A stretch of 7,890 nucleotides of DNA from Thermoplasmata archaeon (GCA_021797525.1 JAJZZQ010000018.1:1-7890), one strand, 5' to 3'; numbered from the stretch's first letter, positions 1 to 5,953 are shown. Translations and numbers: made by a program. Notes: a model not told the origin generated them from the sequence alone.

Positions 1-453
1 TATTATAAGCCCCCCGGCAATTTGAACATAGTCTCTTCTCATCTCTATCTGCCTGACCGTACCTTTTGAATGATCATTGCTTCTTATGTTGACCAGGCTA
101 CCCTTGTCCCCCAGGAATGCAACCAGGCCCCCATAACCCAGGCAGAAATCGAAGAACATCCAGTCGGAGCCGCTTATTCTGAAAACAAAGAGCATTATTG
201 ATATAAGAATAAGGGCGGCAGCATAGTAAAAGAATCTAACAGAATAGAGATACTTCGATACAATTACTGAAAGAATTAGAACCAGAGCATAGAAAAGAGT
301 GCCTGTAATAACGTATAGTATAACGGCAGGAGGAATTACCAGGATATAGGAATACATGAATTTGGAGATGTCAACCAGCACAGTTATAAGGACCAGCAGA
401 ACAATGAGAAAATCAATGATGTAAGGATAGTAAATCAGAATAAGATCAGGCAT
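1..453 (-). CDS. Multi-spanning membrane protein of unknown function, N-terminal part (runs off the left edge)
   Basis: An open frame of 151 codons starts with ATG at 453 (first residues MPDLILIYYP) and reaches the window edge without a stop. Hydrophobic stretches at about residues 11-28, 33-66 and 74-92 look like three or four transmembrane helices. A soluble stretch of about 50 residues follows (95-143), ending in the basic segment RQIEMRRDYVQIAGG (134-148), after which a new hydrophobic stretch begins. There is no signal peptide distinct from the first helix. A charged RR segment just before a helix is reminiscent of dolichol or diacylglycerol kinase-like and DUF92-type membrane enzymes. 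However, the usual RK..H pattern is absent, so I do not assign it. An upstream ATG at 460 in another frame stops after four codons. The gene is divergent from rps8e. I am fairly sure it is coding, because of a long hydrophobic frame with a sensible start, but the function is unknown. Confidence 0.72.
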   Translation of the reverse strand, partial: MPDLILIYYPYIIDFLIVLLVLITVLVDISKFMYSYILVIPPAVILYVITGTLFYALVLILSVIVSKYLYSVRFFYYAAALILISIMLFVFRISGSDWMFFDFCLGYGGLVAFLGDKGSLVNIRSNDHSKGTVRQIEMRRDYVQIAGGLII

Positions 454-478
454 GTTTCATGGGAATTGATTTGAATGT

Positions 479-486
479 TCTTAAAC
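479..486 (-). promoter_or_regulatory. Weak TATA-like box for the 453 membrane-protein gene
   Basis: On the minus strand GTTTAAGA lies at -31 to -24 if transcription starts near 455, two bases before the ATG at 453. This fits a leaderless transcript. The match to an archaeal TATA box is weak, and the palindromic element at 523-534 is an alternative that would give a leader of about 50 bases. Confidence 0.3.
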
Positions 487-522
487 ATAGCCTATGCGTG
501 AGGCAACCTTTCCTAACCAATT

Positions 523-534
523 AATTTATAAATT
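523..534. promoter_or_regulatory. Perfect 12-bp palindrome AATTTATAAATT, possible bidirectional TATA element
   Basis: The element reads the same on both strands and contains a TATA-like core. It lies near the middle of the 141-base spacer between the divergent ATGs at 453 and 595. If used as a TATA box it would start transcripts near 502 on the minus strand and 556 on the plus strand, giving leaders of about 40-50 bases. A weak AGGT Shine-Dalgarno-like stretch (584-587), seven bases before the rps8e ATG, would fit such a leadered message. Its use is inferred from position only. Confidence 0.4.
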
Positions 535-556
535 TCCATAGTCAATATAGAACAGC

Positions 557-576
557 AAACAGATTTTATACTGTTT
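557..576 (+). promoter_or_regulatory. rps8e operon TATA box framed by a 6-bp inverted repeat
   Basis: The box TTTTATAC at 564-571 is at -31 to -24 if transcription begins at the A of the rps8e ATG (595), which is ideal spacing for a leaderless transcript. The arms AAACAG (557-562) and CTGTTT (571-576) are perfect inverted repeats surrounding the eight central bases ATTTTATA. The promoter call rests on spacing and base composition; an operator role for the arms is a guess. Confidence 0.5.
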
Positions 577-594
577 ATCAATCAGGTTTTGTAT

Positions 595-972
595 ATGACT
601 ATATTTCAGGGAGCTGCCCATAAAAAGATCACAGGCGGGAAGTTAACTAGATTCAGAAGCAAGAGGAGACACGAGCTGGGAAGAGAGCCTTCATTTACAA
701 GAATAGGCCCAGATTCCAGAAAGGTGCTGAGAGGATTCGGAGGAAACGAAAAGGTTGTCCTGATGAAAGGACAGAGTGCCAATGTGTACATCCCTTCTGA
801 AAAGAAGACAAAGAAACTCCTTATCCAGACTGTCAAGGAAAACCCTGCAAACCAGCACTATGTCCAGAGAAATATAATGACGAAGGGGACAATTGTACAG
901 ACCGAGGCAGGAAGTGCAAGAATAACCTCCAGGCCAGGACAGGATGGAGTTGTAAACGCAATACTCATATGA
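595..972 (+). CDS. rps8e: 30S ribosomal protein S8e
   Basis: Small-subunit ribosomal protein of the archaeal/eukaryotic S8e family, absent from bacteria, that binds 16S rRNA. The 125-residue product has the family pattern from end to end: an N-terminal FQG then KITGGK segment, a basic run RFRSKRRHELGREPS, and a C-terminal half ending in a glycine-rich GTIVQTEAGSARITSRPGQDG stretch. Length is normal for archaeal S8e (about 125-130). The ATG at 595 is chosen over an in-frame TTG at 589 because MTIFQG matches the usual short N-terminus and the TATA box spacing puts the transcript start at this ATG. It is the first gene of an operon with srp19, which overlaps its stop by four bases (ATGA), suggesting coupled translation. 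Nothing in the protein is unusual. Confidence 0.96.
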   Translation: MTIFQGAAHKKITGGKLTRFRSKRRHELGREPSFTRIGPDSRKVLRGFGGNEKVVLMKGQSANVYIPSEKKTKKLLIQTVKENPANQHYVQRNIMTKGTIVQTEAGSARITSRPGQDGVVNAILI

Positions 973-1223
973 CTGTTACACTTTATTCCCAGTATTTTAG
1001 CCATAACCTCAGCAGGAGCTTGGGCAGAAGAATTAACAGAAATGCTGCCAAAAATTTCAGTTTAGACAGGCTTAAGGAAATTCTGTCTGGAATGAATGTC
1101 AAATATGAGGTGCGCGAGGGGCATTACCCCAGAGTACCCTGGGAGAATTCCAGGATATTCTTTGTCGAAACAGACCTTAAAAAGTCATCTCTTCTCAAGA
1201 TTATTGAAAGGCGCCTTTCTTAA
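969..1223 (+). CDS. srp19: Signal recognition particle subunit SRP19
   Basis: SRP19 binds the tips of helices 6 and 8 of 7S RNA and organises it so that SRP54 can bind, in co-translational targeting of membrane and secreted proteins. In the 84 residues I see the family landmarks: an N-terminal strand LYSQYF, then SRSLGRRI (15-22), a helix SLDRLKEIL, and the RNA-binding YPRVPWENSRIFF segment (53-65), with a basic C-terminal tail KIIERRLS. The length is at the short end for archaeal SRP19 (about 85-100). The family usually has a W-P pair in the first strand (WP.Y), which here reads YSQY, a mild departure. Translation starts at ATG 969 inside the end of rps8e. The 3' end overlaps the convergent priL gene by 39 bases. 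Confidence 0.93.
   Translation: MTVTLYSQYFSHNLSRSLGRRINRNAAKNFSLDRLKEILSGMNVKYEVREGHYPRVPWENSRIFFVETDLKKSSLLKIIERRLS
1179..1183 (-). terminator. Candidate U-tract terminator after priL
   Basis: Just past the priL stop (1187-1185) the minus strand reads ACTTTTTAAGG, a run of five T. Archaeal RNA polymerase can terminate on short U-rich tracts without a hairpin. The tract lies inside srp19, so it could not be optimised freely. Weak evidence. Confidence 0.2.
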
Positions 1224-2213
1224 TGGCTTGCTTTTCTTGAATGTGTAATACTGCAGTGGATGTTTTAGCCATTTGGAATTGCATACCTGGTCATCCCCTT
1301 TGTAGCACAAGTGGTTCGACTGCAGCACTGTGCATTTCGGCGGAGAATATTCAGTACTGGAGGTTTGCCCAGTCACATGGTTCACCTGATAGGTTGTAAG
1401 TTTTTCCTTGAAATCAGGTGCAGTTCTGAAGAGAGCAATAATCTCCTCACTGTTCATTCCAACCTTGTGCAGAAAACTCACAAGAGTGAACCTCGCCATA
1501 TGCGGAAGGTTCACACCATCCTTCATCTGCGAGATATATTCCTTTATGCAAGGAGGAAATATTGCATAATCCACGTTTCCCAGCTGCACATCCTGTGTGA
1601 TGCCACGTTCATCGATCATTTTCATTAAATCATTAAGAATATCCTTAGCAGGGCTTGTATTATTGATTGCATCCTTCCTGGTTATGGATGAATATGCGTC
1701 AAACGCTCTCCTTACAAATGATTCCCTGATAATCTTTGAGGCCATCTCCCTGGAACATAGTACCTTACCATGGCTGACGGCCTGGTTTACGAGCCTGTAT
1801 CTCGGCCCGGAGATTCTTGAACTGAATGTTATGAACTGAGCAACAGGTATGAGATATCTCTCTTCATCCATGGAAACCTCACAGTTTATGCCCATAGCCT
1901 CTGCATAGGACAATATATCATCCGAGCTCGTCCTGGTTGATCTCAGTTCTGCTTCAAGTATATCCCTGGTTCTGTTTATTACCCTTGTAGTCAGAACATT
2001 AATATTCAGGGCTTTAAGAAACCAGATTGTCAGGGGGAATGCCCTGAGATCCATGATTGATGTTGTGGTTCTTTCCCTTCCACCATCTATTGTTTCCTCT
2101 ATGAACCTCCTGGCCAGTGACCTTATCTGGCCATTTTCCGGGTCGTTTGAAAGTAGAATGCCAGATATTCTGGTGCCTGACATCCTGAAATCAGGGATCA
2201 GCGCAGTGTCCAT
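1185..2213 (-). CDS. priL: DNA primase large subunit PriL
   Basis: Large, iron-sulfur subunit of the archaeal/eukaryotic-type primase, which works with the catalytic PriS to make primers for replication. The 342-residue protein has the expected two parts: an all-helical N-terminal half, and a C-terminal Fe-S domain with four cysteines at 222 (FPPCIKEY), 294, 303 and 311, followed by the signature HPLQYY (318-323). The flanking pieces (H238 and R241 before a SFLHKVGMNSEE helix, then TYQVNHVTG at 274-282) match the family order. All four cluster ligands are present, so the cluster is probably intact. The ATG at 2213 lies three bases after the pepQ stop, with GGAG about 12 bases upstream, so it is the second gene of a pepQ-priL transcript. 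priS is not in the window. The 3' end runs 39 bases into srp19 on the other strand. Confidence 0.94.
   Translation of the reverse strand: MDTALIPDFRMSGTRISGILLSNDPENGQIRSLARRFIEETIDGGRERTTTSIMDLRAFPLTIWFLKALNINVLTTRVINRTRDILEAELRSTRTSSDDILSYAEAMGINCEVSMDEERYLIPVAQFITFSSRISGPRYRLVNQAVSHGKVLCSREMASKIIRESFVRRAFDAYSSITRKDAINNTSPAKDILNDLMKMIDERGITQDVQLGNVDYAIFPPCIKEYISQMKDGVNLPHMARFTLVSFLHKVGMNSEEIIALFRTAPDFKEKLTTYQVNHVTGQTSSTEYSPPKCTVLQSNHLCYKGDDQVCNSKWLKHPLQYYTFKKSKPLRKAPFNNLEKR
1232..1238 (+). terminator. Candidate U-rich terminator after srp19
   Basis: TTTTCTT follows the srp19 stop (1221-1223) by eight bases and could act as a weak archaeal U-tract terminator. It lies antisense within the priL C-terminal coding region. 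There is no hairpin, and the call is tentative. Confidence 0.2.
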
Positions 2214-2216
2214 TGA

Positions 2217-3296
2217 TCAGGAAATCTCCACAAGGTCCCTAGTGGCAGTCGTGATGAGTTCATAGCCGTCTTCAGTGACTATAACGTCGTCCTCGATCCT
2301 GACACCTCCCTTCTTGGGCACATACACTCCTGGTTCCACGGTGACAACCATGTTAGCTTTGAGGTTGAAATCATAATTTGGAGAAAGCGCCGAATGATCG
2401 TGAACATCCATACCCAGGCCATGCCCCAGTGAATGGATGAATCTGCCTTTGTATTTGGAATGTTCAATCACCTCTCTTGCGGCCAGATCAGCATCTTTCC
2501 CATTTCGGTTTGCCTTGATAGCTTCCATTCCCTTTTTCTGGGCCTCATACACTATATCATACATTTCTTTCTGTTCCGGGTCTGCTCTCCCGAAAACAAA
2601 TGTTCTTGTTATGTCTGAACAGTACCTTCTGTATCTTGCACCGAAGTCAATCAGGACAGTATCATTCTTCTTCAGCTTCCGGTTGCCAGGGCTGTAATGA
2701 GGCATGGATGAATTATCCCCGAATGCTACAATTGTGCTAAAGGATGGTTCTGAAGCTCCAAGATTCATCATTTCATATGCAACAAGGGATGCGACCTCGC
2801 TTTCAGTCATCCCCTCTCTGATCTTACCAACCGTGGTGCCAATGGCCTCACTTCCTATCCTTGCCGCTTCCCTGATTCTGTCCAGTTCTTCCTTTGTCTT
2901 TATCTTCCTTGCCTCGCTGATGGATACGGAGACATCCAGAAACTCCTTGTCAGGCACTACCCTGAGAAGCTCCTTATACCTGTCAAGCGTGAGTGAGGAG
3001 TAATTCAGACCAACTGTTGAGTATCCATCGAGCAGTTCCTTTATGTACTTTTCATATTCAGATTTCCTGTTGTATACCAGAACTTCAAGCCCGGTCCTTC
3101 TTGCGCTCTCTTCCTCCAGAGATGAGGTTAGAATCTTGATTTCTTCAGGTGTTACAAAGAGGGCAGATCCTTCGAATAGCCCACCATCGACACCCGTGAG
3201 ATAAAAGAATGTCTTATCGACTGAATTTTCATTCCCCTGCAAAATTAGAATGGCCTCGGCCTCCCTTGCGTAATCAAATATTCTCTTTGGATCCAT
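2217..3296 (-). CDS. pepQ: Xaa-Pro dipeptidase/aminopeptidase, peptidase family M24B
   Basis: Cytosolic metallopeptidase that cleaves the bond before proline in dipeptides or at peptide N-termini. The 359 residues split into a creatinase-type N-terminal domain (about 1-125, with FYLTGVDGG and ALFVTPEE) and a pita-bread catalytic domain. All five ligands of the two-metal site are visible: D217 (VLIDFGA), D228 (CSDITRTF), H292 (SLGHGLGMDVH), E321 (VEPGVYV) and E335 (VRIEDDVIV). H200 (MPHY) and H299, both usual near the active site, are also present. Length is typical of archaeal PepQ (about 350-360). Sequence alone does not separate prolidase (dipeptides) from aminopeptidase P (longer peptides). 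It is the first gene of a two-gene operon with priL, a pairing with no obvious functional link, and is divergent from queE. Confidence 0.93.
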   Translation of the reverse strand: MDPKRIFDYAREAEAILILQGNENSVDKTFFYLTGVDGGLFEGSALFVTPEEIKILTSSLEEESARRTGLEVLVYNRKSEYEKYIKELLDGYSTVGLNYSSLTLDRYKELLRVVPDKEFLDVSVSISEARKIKTKEELDRIREAARIGSEAIGTTVGKIREGMTESEVASLVAYEMMNLGASEPSFSTIVAFGDNSSMPHYSPGNRKLKKNDTVLIDFGARYRRYCSDITRTFVFGRADPEQKEMYDIVYEAQKKGMEAIKANRNGKDADLAAREVIEHSKYKGRFIHSLGHGLGMDVHDHSALSPNYDFNLKANMVVTVEPGVYVPKKGGVRIEDDVIVTEDGYELITTATRDLVEIS

Positions 3297-3323
3297 CAGA
3301 TATCAACCCTTTATTGCCGGGGC

Positions 3324-3334
3324 TCTAATTATTT
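3324..3334. promoter_or_regulatory. Shared AT-rich TATA-like element between pepQ and queE
   Basis: TCTAATTATTT sits in the exact middle of the 66-base spacer between the ATGs at 3296 and 3363 and contains the palindrome TAATTA (3326-3331). Read rightward, CTAATTAT (3325-3332) predicts a queE start near 3356; read leftward, AATAATTA (3333-3326) predicts a pepQ start near 3302. Either leader would be only six or seven bases. No other good box is correctly spaced for either gene. Assignment is by position. Confidence 0.45.
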
Positions 3335-3362
3335 CTTTTCATTTAATTCGATTACACTTTAT

Positions 3363-4016
3363 ATGGATCAATGGGATTTAGATTCATTGCTTATTACTGA
3401 GATATTCCAGAGCATTCAGGGAGAAGGGAGATACATAGGCATCCCGATGCTTTTCGTCCGGACAAACAGATGCAACCTCAGATGCAGGTGGTGTGATTCC
3501 ACCTATACATTTCAGGGTGGAACGGAGGTCTCTCTTCAAGAGCTCGCTGACAAGATCAGGGATTACAGACATGAATGGGTATGCTTCACAGGAGGTGAGC
3601 CTCTCCTTCAGAGGGAGGCAATCAAGTTTGTTGATCTTGCTCATGAACTAGGCAAAAATGTACTTCTTGAGACAGGTGGGTCTCTCTCTGTAAAAGAGAT
3701 GGCCAGGAGAGATTCTGTATTCATTGACATGGACATAAAGACACCGTCCTCCGGAGAGGAGAGTTCTCTTCTGGCAGATAATCTCAATTATCTGAGGGCT
3801 CAGGATTACATCAAATTCGTAATATCGGATAGGAAGGACTTTGATTACAGCGTAAAATTCCTTCAGGAGAGAAAGCCAACAGTTGAAGCACTCTTTCAGC
3901 CTGCCTGGGGAATATCTTTGCAGTGGATCACAGAAGAGGTCCTGGACAGGGGGATAAATGCCAGAGTGCTTCCTCAGCTGCATAAGATCATCTGGGGAGA
4001 AAGGAGAGGGGTCTGA
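3363..4016 (+). CDS. queE: 7-carboxy-7-deazaguanine synthase QueE (radical SAM)
   Basis: Radical SAM enzyme that converts 6-carboxy-tetrahydropterin to 7-carboxy-7-deazaguanine, the ring contraction step on the way to preQ0. In archaea preQ0 is used for archaeosine at position 15 of tRNA. The 217 residues show the QueE N-terminus EIFQSIQGEG (13-22), the 4Fe-4S cysteines C37, C41 and C44 in the CxxxCxxC spacing followed by D45, the SAM-binding FTGGEP (75-80), ETGGS (103-107), DIKTPSSGE (124-132) and the C-terminal LPQLHKIIWG (203-212). The fold and length are normal and no key residue is missing. Neighbouring queD, queC and tgtA genes are not present here. The gene begins a two-gene operon with pyrC, whose ATG directly follows the queE TGA. 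Confidence 0.95.
   Translation: MDQWDLDSLLITEIFQSIQGEGRYIGIPMLFVRTNRCNLRCRWCDSTYTFQGGTEVSLQELADKIRDYRHEWVCFTGGEPLLQREAIKFVDLAHELGKNVLLETGGSLSVKEMARRDSVFIDMDIKTPSSGEESSLLADNLNYLRAQDYIKFVISDRKDFDYSVKFLQERKPTVEALFQPAWGISLQWITEEVLDRGINARVLPQLHKIIWGERRGV
4003..4010 (+). promoter_or_regulatory. Shine-Dalgarno site for pyrC
   Basis: GGAGAGGG inside the last codons of queE ends six bases before the pyrC ATG, with the GGAG core ten bases away. It is the clearest Shine-Dalgarno site in the window, fits the internal operon position, and supports ATG 4017 as the start. Confidence 0.6.
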
Positions 4017-5273
4017 ATGGACAGAATATTTACCGGCAGATTCTATTTTCGGGGAAAATTTGATGAAGTCGAAGTTGCAGTATCAGAAGGCAGGATTCAA
4101 CGAATAGGGAAAGCCCTATCCGGTGCGCCGAAGACAAAACTCTGGAAGCCTGCCATACCATCTGGCTTCGACACACACGTTCACTTCAGGGAACCTGGAG
4201 AATCAGAAAGTGAGGATTACCGGACTGGAAGCACGTCTGCTGTATATGGAGGCACAACCACCGTGCTGGATATGCCGAACAACCTCATACCAATCAGGGA
4301 TTATGAGCGTTTCCGGAATAAACTTGCCATAGCCTCAGGGAAGTCATTCTGTGATTTTGGGCTCTACTCCCTCTTTGATGGACGTAATCTGCCAGTAATA
4401 GACAGAGATTCTTGTGGCCTGAAGATATTTCTTGGTGGAAGCACCAATTCTCTTCCTATAACTGATGAGAACGATTCCCTCTTACAACTGAAAGACTATG
4501 AAAAACCTGTGGTGTTTCATGGGGAAAGTGCTTCTTGCCTTCATCGTCACCTGATCCCCGAAGTAAAGAATCTCAAAGACCATGATCTGTCTAGGCCAGA
4601 GGAATGTGAGATGGAATCGGCAAATTTGCTGGCAAAGCACAGTTTCCGTTCCCCAATCATGACACACATCAGTTCTCCGAAGTCGCTTGATTTGCTTCCA
4701 GCCGACTTTGCAACGGAGGTCACTCCTCATAATATTCTGCTCAACAATGATATGGATCTTGGTTCCTATGGAAAGTGCAATCCGCCACTTCGAACAAGAC
4801 AGACACAGGAGGCGTTGCTTCAAGCCTTTCTTGATGGTAGGATTTATGCAGTTTCCTCTGACCATGCGCCACACCCGGAGGAGAGAAAGGGTGAATTTCA
4901 GTACGCATCTTCCGGAATCATAGGTGTAGAAACCAGAATACCTCTTCTCCTTGGGCTTGTTGCCAGGAAGATACTTCCCCTTGACCTCATGATCAGAACC
5001 TCCTCTGCCAATCCTGCTAAAAAATTTGGAATAAAGAAAGGGATCATTGAAGAGGGTTACTATGCAGATTTCCTTACTTTCGATCTTTCGGAGATCAAAA
5101 GGATAAACCCTGAGAAACTGCATTCAAAGAACAGTATAACCCCATTCACAGGATTTGAGGCAGTTTTTCCCTCTTCAGTGATCCTGAGAGGCGAATTTGC
5201 CCTTCAGGATGGAGAGATTATTGATGACCCAACGGGAGCATTTACATCAGATCTTATCAGAGAGAACCCTTAA
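4017..5273 (+). CDS. pyrC: Dihydroorotase
   Basis: Zinc amidohydrolase that interconverts carbamoyl aspartate and dihydroorotate, the third step of pyrimidine synthesis. The 418 residues match a class I-type enzyme. An N-terminal beta-sandwich part precedes DTHVHFREPG (52-61) with metal ligands H54 and H56 and the substrate arginine R58. MPNN (86-89) follows, then the lysine expected to be carboxylated, K136 (GLKIFLGGSTNS), further ligands H168 (VFHGE) and H217 (MTHISS), the conserved NPPLR (255-259), and the catalytic D282 in SSDHAPH. The C-terminal part returns to the sandwich (about 345-400). All active-site residues are present, so an active enzyme rather than an inactive homologue is likely. 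It is co-transcribed with queE with zero spacing and its own Shine-Dalgarno site. The last 27 bases overlap the convergent phosphatase gene. Confidence 0.94.
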   Translation: MDRIFTGRFYFRGKFDEVEVAVSEGRIQRIGKALSGAPKTKLWKPAIPSGFDTHVHFREPGESESEDYRTGSTSAVYGGTTTVLDMPNNLIPIRDYERFRNKLAIASGKSFCDFGLYSLFDGRNLPVIDRDSCGLKIFLGGSTNSLPITDENDSLLQLKDYEKPVVFHGESASCLHRHLIPEVKNLKDHDLSRPEECEMESANLLAKHSFRSPIMTHISSPKSLDLLPADFATEVTPHNILLNNDMDLGSYGKCNPPLRTRQTQEALLQAFLDGRIYAVSSDHAPHPEERKGEFQYASSGIIGVETRIPLLLGLVARKILPLDLMIRTSSANPAKKFGIKKGIIEEGYYADFLTFDLSEIKRINPEKLHSKNSITPFTGFEAVFPSSVILRGEFALQDGEIIDDPTGAFTSDLIRENP

Positions 5274-5924
5274 TATCAAATCAGCAGTCCCTTCACCATA
5301 AGGGATGTCGCTTACAATGTCAGAGATCTCTCTAAGTTCCCTCTCGGCATTAGCGGGTGTACCCTTTACAACTCTGTCCATAAACATTGGAAGATCATTG
5401 AAGTTGTCTCCGATCACCATTGCCTCATTTTCCTGGACAGAGTAGTTATCCATAAGCCATTTCAATGCGAATCCTTTATTCTGCCCGGGGTTGAGTATAT
5501 GCCAGGAAAAGCCGCTGTTTGTTATTTCTACACCAAAATCCTTTGCCATTTTCCCAATCCTTGCGTCGTCTGCTCCGGTTGGCCCATACCCCATTGAGCA
5601 GTATCTCCACTGGTTTGTTATAAGGTCTGTTGCAAGCCCTTCTTCAAGTAACCTATCTAATAATTTTCTTGGCTTTTCTATGCCAAAAAATGATCTAACA
5701 CCTGAGTCGTCAATCATCACGCCCCCGTTTTCACCAAAGACAGGCGCTTCCAGACCTATGAATACCCTTAAAGAATACATTACGGGAATTACATTTCCAC
5801 TTACGAGGCTCACATTAATGCCTTTAGCCTGAGCCTTCCTCATGGCTTCTATTGCACGTGTAGATATGGCTCGTCTGGAATCTGTAAGCGTGCCGTCCAC
5901 GTCCATCAGAATAAGTTTAATCAC
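5247..5924 (-). CDS. Phosphoglycolate phosphatase, HAD superfamily (archaeal type)
   Basis: Hydrolyses 2-phosphoglycolate to glycolate, a repair step for a by-product such as that from DNA damage. The 225 residues carry the four HAD motifs: DVDGT (nucleophile D8, acid D10), VSGN (S42), N149-K150 before the GFALKWL helix, and GDNFND (172-177). The large inserted cap between motifs II and III (about 60-145) is the Cof-type (C2) cap. Segments such as VSGNVIPVMY, PVFGENGG and the late VSD..YGEG closely resemble the T. acidophilum enzyme as I recall it. I chose GTG 5924, giving VIKLILMDVDG, because the frame's first ATG (5981) adds 19 hydrophobic residues not seen in the family and would run into rnp4. 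Other sugar phosphates are possible substrates. It overlaps pyrC by 27 bases at the 3' ends. Confidence 0.9.
   Translation of the reverse strand: MIKLILMDVDGTLTDSRRAISTRAIEAMRKAQAKGINVSLVSGNVIPVMYSLRVFIGLEAPVFGENGGVMIDDSGVRSFFGIEKPRKLLDRLLEEGLATDLITNQWRYCSMGYGPTGADDARIGKMAKDFGVEITNSGFSWHILNPGQNKGFALKWLMDNYSVQENEAMVIGDNFNDLPMFMDRVVKGTPANAERELREISDIVSDIPYGEGTADLILRVLSDKI
5915..5922 (+). promoter_or_regulatory. TATA-like box for rnp4, inside the start of the phosphatase gene
   Basis: GTTTAATC lies at -31 to -24 from a predicted transcript start near 5946, four bases before the rnp4 ATG. It coincides with codons 1-4 of the divergent phosphatase gene, so promoter and coding functions share bases. 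Weak consensus match, good spacing. Confidence 0.35.
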
Positions 5925-5943
5925 AGTAAGTAATTGCAGAATA

Positions 5944-5953
5944 ATATTTATGG
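5944..5953 (-). promoter_or_regulatory. TATA-like box for the phosphatase gene, overlapping the rnp4 start codon
   Basis: The minus strand reads CCATAAATAT here, the best TATA-like match upstream of GTG 5924. Standard spacing would place the transcript start near 5920-5922, slightly inside the assigned start codon, so either the box is used with shorter spacing or another element is the promoter. The first base of the rnp4 ATG (5950) is within it. Confidence 0.28.

Noticed and set aside
589..594. TTG start for S8e two codons upstream.
   Set aside because: ATG 595 matches the family N-terminus and the predicted transcript start.
454..594. Spacer searched for a tRNA, C/D box RNA or small leader peptide.
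   Set aside because: No tRNA arms, no RTGATGA and CTGA box pair, and no convincing short frame; only promoter-like AT-rich elements are present.
3340..3347. CATTTAAT as a TATA box for queE.
   Set aside because: It is too close: transcription would begin near 3371, after the start codon at 3363.
4482..5123. Minus-strand open frame of 213 codons within pyrC.
   Set aside because: pyrC carries all its active-site motifs over this stretch, and the antisense product is cysteine- and histidine-rich noise without domain features.
5842..5949. Upstream extension of the rnp4 frame from ATG 5842 (36 extra codons).
   Set aside because: It runs antisense through the start of the phosphatase gene and gives residues unlike the RNP4 family; ATG 5950 fits family length and the promoter.
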